Shown here: positions 1-7,572 of the stretch, piece after piece
Layout: every line of letters starts with the position of its first letter
Numbering within the stretch: the first letter of the stretch is position 1
Assembly (NCBI GenBank): GCA_019187665.1
Contig: JABARH010000010.1
Location: 124,001 to 188,000 of the forward strand
Source: Anaerolineales bacterium
GTDB lineage: Bacteria; Chloroflexota; Anaerolineae; Anaerolineales; Villigracilaceae
Direction: 5' to 3'
Length of the DNA: 64,000 nucleotides
Notes under the pieces: generated by a model
Told to the model about the DNA's origin: nothing
What the model saw: the letters and a program-made list of their open reading frames with translations, nothing else
The model's database searches: none
Made by a program: the position numbers and the translations under genes

Positions 1-159
1 GAAGAGCAATATTCCTGCGGCCAGTATCGTCCGCAGCGCCACAACTTCGAGCGGGGAGACGCCGAGCAAAATGGCCTGGCGTCCAAAGACGGGCGCGAAG
101 CCAAGCAGGAAGGCTGAGGCCAGCGCGGCGCGAATGCCCATGGCGCGTTCCTTCTTCAT
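1..159 (-). CDS. DMT/EamA-family membrane transporter, N-terminal fragment
   Basis: The reverse strand encodes a peptide starting MKKERAMGIRAALASAFLLG that continues through a hydrophobic helix, a short loop (GRQAILLGVSPLEVVALR) and into a second helix at the window edge. This is the usual start of a drug/metabolite transporter: first helix, a short segment before SPLE/SPL, then a conserved arginine at the start of helix two. Only about 53 residues lie inside the window. The start at 159 was chosen because the first helix follows directly; upstream in-frame sequence is basic and unlike a transporter. It lies downstream of the threonine synthase-REC gene on the same strand with a gap of about 145 bp, so co-transcription is uncertain. 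The substrate cannot be inferred. Confidence 0.7.
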   Translation of the reverse strand, partial: MKKERAMGIRAALASAFLLGFAPVFGRQAILLGVSPLEVVALRTILAAGILLF

Positions 160-304
160 GGCGTTCCGCTTTCTCGATCGCGCCGCCTGTCCTGGTTCAT
201 CTCTTCTCTCTTGCAATTTCACTGATAGTATGCGGTTTCAATACCGCAATTTTCAAGTTGCCGCGCGGAGGCAAAATGAATTTCGCAGCGGCGCCGAATG
301 TGAT

Positions 305-1969
305 CTATTTTAATAATGCGCGCACTTCTTCGAGAAATTCGTCATTCAGGAAATCGCCTTTTTGCATGAGCGCCTGGATCTGGCCGGTGAGTCTGCTTTT
401 TTCTTCGGGTGTCAGTTCTTTGGCCGAGGCGACAATGACCGGGATGTTGGCGGTTTCCGGGCGAGCCTTGAGTTGGTCCAGCACGGCAAAGCCGTCTAGT
501 TCGGGCATCATCAGATCGAGGATCACAAGGTTCGGGAGTTCGCGCTGGATCAGATCGAGTCCCTGCCTTCCGTTGCCGGCTTCGAAGATTTCGAAATCAC
601 CCTGCGATTGCAGAATGCGCCGCACCAACCGCCGTGATTCGGGGCTGTCTTCCACGATGACAACGCGCGGGAAGCGGTCGGGGGCGATGTTGTTGAGCGC
701 GGCCAGCAGGCCGTCCTGCGGTTTTTCCTGTGTCTGTTGGGGAATCTCCACGTTGCGCGTCCAGTTGTCGCCGAGCGCGTAGGGTTCGGTCGGCATGGTG
801 TGGCCGGTGCAGTTGACGATTACTGTCTCGTGCGGCTTGATGATGCCCGCACGGATCAGTTTGAATAGCCCGGCAAAGGACGCGGCCGAGGCCGGTTCGG
901 CGGAGACGCCCTCCATTTTTGCCAGGACGTGCATGGCGCGATAGGCCTCCTCGTCGCTGACGCTTTCGAAAACACCATGCGTTTCGTTCACGTGTTGGCG
1001 GAGGAATTTGTAGGCGCGTCCCGGGTCGCCGGTGGCGAGCGTTTCAATGCGGGTGCGCGGCGCAAGCACCACCTCCGCGGTTTCCAGTCCCTTCTTCCAA
1101 CTGGTCACCATCGGGGCGCAGCCCTCCGCCTGGATCGGCGCGAGGGCCGGAATGTGGTTGACGAGTCCGATGCGTTTAAGTTCGTTGAAACCTTTCACTA
1201 CGCCAAGCGGCCCCATTCCGCCGCTGATGGCCTGCACGTACCAATCGGGTGTGCGCCAATAGGATTTTCCACCCGCAAGCAGGGGCCCATGTAATGCGGT
1301 CAGTTGTTCGCTGACTTCGAAGGCCAGGGTCTTCATGGCCTCGATGGAGGTGATGGTGCGCGCGCCCATGTCGTAATATAACCCGCGCTGGAGGGCGAAT
1401 TCGGTGGCGAGCCGCTTGGCCTGGTCGTAGGAGGCGGTGACTTTGATCACCTGGCTTCCATATAAGGCGATCTCGCGCATCTTGACTGCCGGGACGAGGC
1501 TGGTGACGAAGGCCCAAAGCTTAATTCCTGCACGCGCGGCATAGGCCGAGTACGCGATGGCGACATTGCCGGTCGAGGCTGCCACCAGTTCGGTGATGCC
1601 GGCCTCTTTTAGCGCGGTGATGGTGATGGCGGCCTGGCGGTCTTTGAAGGAATTGGTCGGTCCCTGGCGTTCATCCTTGATGTAGATGTTGGGGTTGCCG
1701 AGCATCATTCCCAAATTCACGGCTCGAATCAGCGGGGTGCCGCCTTCGCCCAGCGAGAGGGCCGGGTTGGGGCTGCGCACTGGGAGAAGTTCGCGATAGC
1801 GCCACAGGTCGAAGGGGCGCAGTGGAAGTTGGGCGGGCAGGGTTTGGGCGATGGAGTCGTAGTCGTAATCCACCTCACGCCATTGGTTGCTACACCTGGG
1901 ACATTGGGTGGATGTGGAAAAGAACGGCGACTCGTAGCCGCAGTCTACACAGCGAACGGTAAATGACAT
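305..1969 (-). CDS. Threonine synthase-like PLP enzyme fused to a C-terminal response-regulator receiver domain
   Basis: The protein has 554 residues. Residues 1-30 hold a CxxC-x12-CxxC zinc-ribbon-like element (C7, C10, C23, C26). Residues 60-410 are a fold-type II PLP enzyme: the SFKDR motif gives the Schiff-base lysine K109, and ASTGN (131-135) is the phosphate/substrate loop. The closest family is threonine synthase (O-phosphohomoserine to threonine plus phosphate), with related ammonia-lyases as an alternative. Residues 434-554 form a complete receiver domain: acidic pair E440/D441, phospho-acceptor D485 in LDLMMPELDG, S515, and K537 in QKG. The usual Lys-Pro is Lys-Gly, as in the second receiver of the adjacent kinase. 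It is the last gene of the signalling operon, 16 bp after the kinase gene. A REC domain on this enzyme is unusual; phosphorylation-dependent control of activity or assembly is my inference. Confidence 0.88.
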   Translation of the reverse strand: MSFTVRCVDCGYESPFFSTSTQCPRCSNQWREVDYDYDSIAQTLPAQLPLRPFDLWRYRELLPVRSPNPALSLGEGGTPLIRAVNLGMMLGNPNIYIKDERQGPTNSFKDRQAAITITALKEAGITELVAASTGNVAIAYSAYAARAGIKLWAFVTSLVPAVKMREIALYGSQVIKVTASYDQAKRLATEFALQRGLYYDMGARTITSIEAMKTLAFEVSEQLTALHGPLLAGGKSYWRTPDWYVQAISGGMGPLGVVKGFNELKRIGLVNHIPALAPIQAEGCAPMVTSWKKGLETAEVVLAPRTRIETLATGDPGRAYKFLRQHVNETHGVFESVSDEEAYRAMHVLAKMEGVSAEPASAASFAGLFKLIRAGIIKPHETVIVNCTGHTMPTEPYALGDNWTRNVEIPQQTQEKPQDGLLAALNNIAPDRFPRVVIVEDSPESRRLVRRILQSQGDFEIFEAGNGRQGLDLIQRELPNLVILDLMMPELDGFAVLDQLKARPETANIPVIVASAKELTPEEKSRLTGQIQALMQKGDFLNDEFLEEVRALLK

Positions 1970-1985
1970 GGATTGCCTTTGCGCG

Positions 1986-4900
1986 TCAGTTTTGCACCCG
2001 TTTCAGGGCGCGTTCCAGCGTGTCGAGCAGTTCTTTTTCCGTGAGCATGCCCTTGCGAATCATGCGTTGCCCGAAGTCGCGTAATTGTTCCTGTTGCTCG
2101 GTGTTCAGGTCGCCGCCGCTGACAATCACGACCGGAATATCGCGCAGCGTTTCGTCGCCGCGCATTCGTTCGAGGATGGTGAAGCCGTCCAGGTCGGGCA
2201 TGAACAGGTCGAGGATCAGCGCGTGCGGGGGGCGCGCCAGGATGGATTCCCACCCATTCCTGCCGCCCTCGGCCATGACCGGGCGGTAGCGTCCGTGTTC
2301 GGAGAGCATCTTGTCAATCAGGCGCAGGGCGTGCGGATCGTCGTCCACGATCAGCACATCGCGGATGCTGCCGTCAGCGTTGAGCCGGTCGAGCGCGCCG
2401 AGGATATCCTCCTCGAGGATCGGTTTGAGCAGGTAGTCGGCTGCGCCGAGGCTGAATCCCTTTTCCTGTTCCTCCACGATTGTGCAGACGACGACTGGGA
2501 TATCGCGCGTGAGCGGGTTGGATTTGAGGTCGTTCAACACCTTCCAGCCGTCGTAGCCCGGCATCATAATGTCGAGTGTGATGGCGAAGGGGCGAACCTG
2601 TTCGGCGCGTTCCGCCGCGCGCGCCGGTTCGTAGAGCGGCACCACTTCGTAACCCTGCGGTTGGAGATAGCGTTCGTACAGGCTGATCACCTGTGGGTCG
2701 TCGTCAATGGCAAGGATGACGCGGTTGCTGCCGTGAGCGCCCTCCCGCCTCAGGTTGTGGAAGGTGGGCAGGGTGAAATAGAACGTGCTTCCCGCGCCCA
2801 CTTCGCTTTCCACGCCCATGCGCCCGCCATGCATTTGAACGAGGTGGTTGGAGATGGAAAGGCCGAGTCCCGATCCGCCGGTCTTGCGCGTGGGCGAGGC
2901 GTCCACCTGTGAAAAGGGCTGGAAGAGTTTCTTCTGGTCATCCTTTGAAATACCGGGGCCGGTATCCTTGACCCTGACCATCACCTCGGCGCGCCCGCCG
3001 GGGTGTTCCACCAGTTCGGCGGTGACGGTGATCGTGCCATCATCGGTGAACTTGGAGGCGTTGGATAGCAGGTTGAGCAACACCTGGCGAATGCGCATCG
3101 AGTCGGCACGTACCGCAGGCAGGCTTTCGGGAATCTCGCGCTGCAATTGGATGGCCTTGTCTTTGACCAGCCCGACCGCAGTGGACATAACGCCCGCGAT
3201 CAATTCGTGCAAATGTACCTCATCGAAGGTCAGTTCCATCTTGCCCGCTTCAATACGCGACAGGTCGAGGATGTCGTTGATCAGGCCGAGCAGGTGTTGG
3301 CCGGAGTTGTGAATGGCGAGCAGGTCTTGTTGTTGCAGGTCCGAGATCGGGCCGTCTATCCCTTTGAGGATGACGCGCGAGAAACCGATGATGGAGTTGA
3401 GCGGCGTGCGCAGTTCGTGACTCATGTTGGCGAGAAACTGGCTCTTGAGGCGGTCGGCCTCGCGCATTTCCTTCACGGCCTGGATGGATAGCTCGTACGA
3501 GCGCGCGTTGTCAATGGCGATGGCCACCTGGTCGGCGAGGGTTTGAAGCACCATCACCTCGTCTTCAGAGAAGGCCTGCGCTTGCGCTGATTGCAGGTCT
3601 AGCACGCCGATGATGCGCGAGCCGATACGCAGCGGGATGACCGCCTCAGAGCGGGTCTCCGGCAGGTGCGGGTTAAATTGGAATATGTCGCTTTGTGATG
3701 TGTCGTTAATCACCACGGCGCGGCCGCTGCCCGTTGCTTCGCCAATTGCCGATTTGGAGCCGACCGGCAGGCTGAACTCCTGGCGGCGCAGTTCTTCGCC
3801 GGCTGCGCCGGTGACGGCCTGCAGAACGGCGTTGAAACCGGTCTCTTCGATCGTGAACAGGCTGGTGGCGTAGAATCCGAAACGCTCGCCGACCAGGTTG
3901 ACGGTGCGCGAAAAGAGCGTGGGCAGGTCGAGCGTGGAAGTGACGAGTTGCCCGATGTCGGCTGTGGCAGCGAGGTAGTCGTTGCGGCGCTTGAGCGCCC
4001 CTTCCGCTTTCTTGCGTTCGGTGATGTCGCGCGCCACCCAGAAGACCTGGTCTTCGGTCAATTTCGATATATTCGCCTCGAACCAGTATTCTCGGTCTTC
4101 GATATTGAGCGAATATTCATGGCGCTCCAACTGATTGCTTGCGAGCGCGCGGTGGATGGCGGAGAGAAAGGGTACGTGCATGGATTCTGGCAGAACGTCG
4201 CTGAGTTTCTTGCCGAGCATGTCTTCGGGCGGAAGGAACAAGCGCGAAGGGTTGGTGGGCGCGATGCGCACATAACGGCCTTCGCGATCGTATATGATGA
4301 TCACGTCGGTCATGGCAAAGAAGAGGGCGCGCAGTTCGCCTTCAGAGCGGGCGAGCGCCTCCTGTGAGGAACGCGTCGCCTCGAATAGGCGCGCGTTCTC
4401 GATGGCGAATCCGATCTGGTTGCCGATGGATTGCCCCAGCACAATGGTACGTTCCGGGATGGGCGTGGTCTCTTGGCGGAAAACGCACATCGTACCGGCG
4501 GTGACGCCTCTCACGTGAATGGGGATGCCCAGATATCCGAGGAATCCCTGTTCGATATTGGAACTGACATCCACTGGCGCGCCCTGACTCAGGTCGTTAA
4601 TTGCCATGGCCTCGCCGGTTTTGTAGATGTATTCACAGAGCGAATCTTCCAGCCCCTCGGCGGGGTCCTCTGGCATGTCGCCGGGCAGGCCAATGCGCAC
4701 GGCGCGTTCGAGTTTGCCGCGTTTTTCGTTGAAGATGGTAACCACGCCGCCCTCGAACTGCAAGGACGCGAGGACTTTGTTTAACACATCGGTCAGGATC
4801 GCTTTCAGGTCCAGCGATTGGGACGCGGCGCTGGTGACCTCGGCCAGGGCGCTGATTTCCTGCGAACGCCGTTCTGTCTCTGTAAAGAGGCGGGCGTTCT

Positions 4901-6818
4901 GAATCGAGATGGCGGCCTGACTGGCGAATGCAATGAGCAGGTCGCGCTCATGTTCGCCGTACACGCCGGTTTCCGTGAAAGACTGAAGCGCCATGACGCC
5001 GATGGCCTGATTGCCCAGGAGAAGCGGCACGCCCAGCCAGGAGGCAGCCGGTTCTCCGACCGCGGCGATTCCCATTTCTTCAACGATTTTATTCCAGTCG
5101 CCGCGTACAAGAATGGGCGTTTTGTTCTTGATGATATAGCCGGACATTCCCTGGCCGCCTTGGATGGTGGTGATGTTCCGGTCGACCTCCGATTCGGTAA
5201 TGTTGAGAACAAAGGACACCAGGTCCTTTTCCGGGTCGTAAAGACCGATATAGAAGTTCTTTGTATCCATCAGGCGCGAAATGCCTTGATAGGTTTCATC
5301 CAAAACCTGGTTTATATCCAGTTGGGCCGAGAGACGTTGTGCAAATTCGTTGAGCGCCGCCAGTTCTTCTTCACGGCGCCTGGACTGGGTGAAGAGGCGG
5401 GCGTTTTGAATGGAGATGGCTGCCTGCCCGGCAAAGGCCGCCAGCAGGTCGCGATCGTGTTCATTGAACGCGCCAGGGGTATCGAAGGACTGCACGGCCA
5501 TCACGCCGATGGCCTGCTCGCCCAGCAAGAGCGGCACTCCCAGCCAGGACTTGCTGGCCTGGCCGACCACATGAACGCCACGGCTTTCCATGACCTCGCG
5601 CACGTTTTCCTCGATGAGCAGGGGTTCGCGGGAGCGCAGAATGTAGCCGGTCATTCCCTGGTCGGGACGGATGATCAGGATGTTTTTATCCACCACCGAT
5701 TCGGTGACGTTGAGCGGGAAATGCACTTCGTTCTTTTCGGCGTCGAACAGGGCAATGTAGAAATTTTTTGTGTCAATCAGGCGCGATACGCCCGCATGGA
5801 TTTCCTGCAATACCTGGTTGACATCGAGGCGCGCCGACAGGCGCTGGACGAGCTGGTTGAGCGCGGTTAACTCTTCGGCGCGTCGTTGGGTTTCGTTGAA
5901 CAGGCGGGCGCTTTCGATGGCGATGGCGGCGCGCCCGGCAATGGCGGTCAACAGGTCGCGATGACGTTCGGTGAAGACATTCGGGCGCAAGACGCTCTGC
6001 AGGCCGATCACGCCGATGATCGCATCGGCGGTTAACAGAGGCGTTCCCACCCAGCACTGCGCCATTTCCGTGGTGCTTCCCAACAGCATGACCTCAATCC
6101 CCAGTTGTTTCATGCTTTCAAGCATATTGTCGGGAATAAAAATGGGTTCACGATGCCGCAGGATGTAATCGCTCAGGCCGTTGCCGAGTTTGCGCGGTTT
6201 GACCTGCAGGCGTTCATGGTTGTTGATGACGAAGAATGGGTGGACCTCTTGTCTCTTTTCGTTGTAAAGCGAGATGAACAGGTTGGTGGTGTCCATCAGA
6301 CGGCTGGTGTGTTTGTAAACGCAGGCCGCGATCGATTCTGGATCGAGCAGGGTTGTAAGTTCGCGTCCCATTTCGTTCAGGATGGCAAGTTCCTCCGCGC
6401 GGGTCTGGGTCTCTTGAAAGAGGCGCGCGTTTTCGAGCGCTTGTGATAACTGGTCGGTCACTTGCCGGACGAGCAGTTCATCGTTCTCGTCCCAGACGCG
6501 CAGGCTGTCTTCATCCACGACTTCCAGGGTGGCCCAGGTCTTCTCGTCCAGTTGCAAACCGAGCGACATGACGCCGGGCGCGGCCTGGGCGGCCGGTTGA
6601 CTGAACCCGGCAGTTTCGAGCGGGGGCAGGGCGCTGGCCTGCGCGGGTTGCGTTGACCGCGCGGCGGGCTTGGGTGTCTTGGGCGGCCGCGGCGGGCTTT
6701 TCTTTCGATCGGCGCGCGCGGGCGGGTTCCGCTCCGGGGTTTCGGATGGGGCGGAATCCTCCTGGCCGATATTCTCGAACAGTTTATCAAGCCGGTTGCT
6801 GGGAGGTTTCTTTGGCAT
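1986..6818 (-). CDS. Multi-GAF/PAS hybrid histidine kinase with two receiver domains
   Basis: This soluble protein has 1610 residues. Residues 1-80 are Pro/Lys-rich and disordered. Residues 83-135 resemble only the last strands and final helix of a GAF domain. Four complete GAF domains follow at about 145-310, 315-475, 485-645 and 655-812, then a PAS domain (about 825-935) and a fifth full GAF (about 945-1107). HisKA lies near 1120-1190 with phospho-accepting H1134 in MSHELRTPL. The HATPase domain has the N-box N1253, DTGPGI (1285-1290) and GSGLGL. Two receivers follow, with D1416/K1465 and D1537/K1589. No HPt domain is visible. This is the only kinase catalytic core in the operon, so it is the likely hub for the six output-less sensors upstream. 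Its start lies inside the ParA gene (32-bp overlap), which implies translational coupling. Confidence 0.93.
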   Translation of the reverse strand: MPKKPPSNRLDKLFENIGQEDSAPSETPERNPPARADRKKSPPRPPKTPKPAARSTQPAQASALPPLETAGFSQPAAQAAPGVMSLGLQLDEKTWATLEVVDEDSLRVWDENDELLVRQVTDQLSQALENARLFQETQTRAEELAILNEMGRELTTLLDPESIAACVYKHTSRLMDTTNLFISLYNEKRQEVHPFFVINNHERLQVKPRKLGNGLSDYILRHREPIFIPDNMLESMKQLGIEVMLLGSTTEMAQCWVGTPLLTADAIIGVIGLQSVLRPNVFTERHRDLLTAIAGRAAIAIESARLFNETQRRAEELTALNQLVQRLSARLDVNQVLQEIHAGVSRLIDTKNFYIALFDAEKNEVHFPLNVTESVVDKNILIIRPDQGMTGYILRSREPLLIEENVREVMESRGVHVVGQASKSWLGVPLLLGEQAIGVMAVQSFDTPGAFNEHDRDLLAAFAGQAAISIQNARLFTQSRRREEELAALNEFAQRLSAQLDINQVLDETYQGISRLMDTKNFYIGLYDPEKDLVSFVLNITESEVDRNITTIQGGQGMSGYIIKNKTPILVRGDWNKIVEEMGIAAVGEPAASWLGVPLLLGNQAIGVMALQSFTETGVYGEHERDLLIAFASQAAISIQNARLFTETERRSQEISALAEVTSAASQSLDLKAILTDVLNKVLASLQFEGGVVTIFNEKRGKLERAVRIGLPGDMPEDPAEGLEDSLCEYIYKTGEAMAINDLSQGAPVDVSSNIEQGFLGYLGIPIHVRGVTAGTMCVFRQETTPIPERTIVLGQSIGNQIGFAIENARLFEATRSSQEALARSEGELRALFFAMTDVIIIYDREGRYVRIAPTNPSRLFLPPEDMLGKKLSDVLPESMHVPFLSAIHRALASNQLERHEYSLNIEDREYWFEANISKLTEDQVFWVARDITERKKAEGALKRRNDYLAATADIGQLVTSTLDLPTLFSRTVNLVGERFGFYATSLFTIEETGFNAVLQAVTGAAGEELRRQEFSLPVGSKSAIGEATGSGRAVVINDTSQSDIFQFNPHLPETRSEAVIPLRIGSRIIGVLDLQSAQAQAFSEDEVMVLQTLADQVAIAIDNARSYELSIQAVKEMREADRLKSQFLANMSHELRTPLNSIIGFSRVILKGIDGPISDLQQQDLLAIHNSGQHLLGLINDILDLSRIEAGKMELTFDEVHLHELIAGVMSTAVGLVKDKAIQLQREIPESLPAVRADSMRIRQVLLNLLSNASKFTDDGTITVTAELVEHPGGRAEVMVRVKDTGPGISKDDQKKLFQPFSQVDASPTRKTGGSGLGLSISNHLVQMHGGRMGVESEVGAGSTFYFTLPTFHNLRREGAHGSNRVILAIDDDPQVISLYERYLQPQGYEVVPLYEPARAAERAEQVRPFAITLDIMMPGYDGWKVLNDLKSNPLTRDIPVVVCTIVEEQEKGFSLGAADYLLKPILEEDILGALDRLNADGSIRDVLIVDDDPHALRLIDKMLSEHGRYRPVMAEGGRNGWESILARPPHALILDLFMPDLDGFTILERMRGDETLRDIPVVIVSGGDLNTEQQEQLRDFGQRMIRKGMLTEKELLDTLERALKRVQN

Positions 6819-7572
6819 ATTCGATCAGTTCCTCGGCGAGCACGCGATATTGGAGCGAGCCGCGGCTGCTCGGTTTGTAACGGGTAATGGGCTGCCCGGC
6901 GATGGGGCTTTCGCGCAGTTTGGTGTCCAGCTCGATCACGGTGCCGAACACACCCTCGCCAAAGGTAGCGACCAGTTGTTCATGAATGCTGCGATGCGTG
7001 CGATTGCGGCGGTCCATCATTGTGACGAGAATGCGGTAGGCCAGGCTGGCGTTCACATCTTTGCGGATGCGGCGGACGGCGCTCATCATGTTACGCAGCG
7101 CATACGCCGAAAAGTATTCCGCCTGCGTGGGGATCAAAAGCAGGTCGGCGGCCGCGAGCGCGTTGAGGGTGATGGCGCCCAGCGAGGGCGGGCAATCGAG
7201 GAGCGCATAATCATAGCCGATGCGCCGCGCCGGTTCGAGCGCGGCGCGCAGGGTGGTCAGGTAATTGGAACGGATCGGCAGGTATTGTTCGGCCGTTTCG
7301 ATGCGGCCGCTGCCGGGAATCAATTCAATATGTTCGATCTCGGTTTTTCGAATGGCGCTTTGGATGGGCGTCGCCTCGATTAACACGTTGGCGGAGGTCT
7401 TTGTCGCTTCGGCCGGTTCGTACCCCAGCGCCAGGGTGAGATTGGCTTGCGGGTCGAGGTCTACCAGCAGGGTGCGGTGGCCCAATTCGGCGATAGCCGC
7501 GCCCAGCGAGAGAGTCGTGGTGGTTTTGGCAACCCCGCCTTTTTCGTTGGAGACAGCGATTATGATGGTCAT
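6787..7572 (-). CDS. ParA/MinD-like P-loop ATPase within the signalling operon
   Basis: The protein has 261 residues. The deviant Walker A motif KGGVAKTT near residues 11-18 has the signature lysine and an Ala at the usual second Gly. VDLDPQANLT (Walker A') and LLDCPPSLG (Walker B) are typical of ParA/Soj. ParA ATPases form ATP-dependent dimers, often DNA-bound, and position DNA or protein cargo. No ParB gene or parS-like site is seen next to it. It overlaps the upstream sensor gene by 4 bp (ATGA) and the downstream kinase gene by 32 bp, so it belongs to this operon and not to a chromosome-partition locus. By analogy with ParC-type proteins that position chemotaxis arrays, I infer it distributes the sensor/kinase assembly in the cell. 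Confidence 0.9.
   Translation of the reverse strand: MTIIIAVSNEKGGVAKTTTTLSLGAAIAELGHRTLLVDLDPQANLTLALGYEPAEATKTSANVLIEATPIQSAIRKTEIEHIELIPGSGRIETAEQYLPIRSNYLTTLRAALEPARRIGYDYALLDCPPSLGAITLNALAAADLLLIPTQAEYFSAYALRNMMSAVRRIRKDVNASLAYRILVTMMDRRNRTHRSIHEQLVATFGEGVFGTVIELDTKLRESPIAGQPITRYKPSSRGSLQYRVLAEELIEYAKETSQQPA

Noticed and set aside
159..205. A 14-codon ORF overlapping the DMT transporter start (ATGA)
   Set aside because: It is too short and without similarity; such overlaps occur by chance.
220..260. Short hairpin GCGGT-TTCAAT-ACCGC downstream of the threonine synthase-REC gene as a terminator
   Set aside because: The stem is only 5 bp and on the minus strand no T-run follows it, so I do not call a terminator.
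4818..5870. A 350-codon open frame antisense to the GAF repeats of the hybrid kinase
   Set aside because: It repeats internally only because the GAF domains on the other strand are repeated; no independent protein signature.
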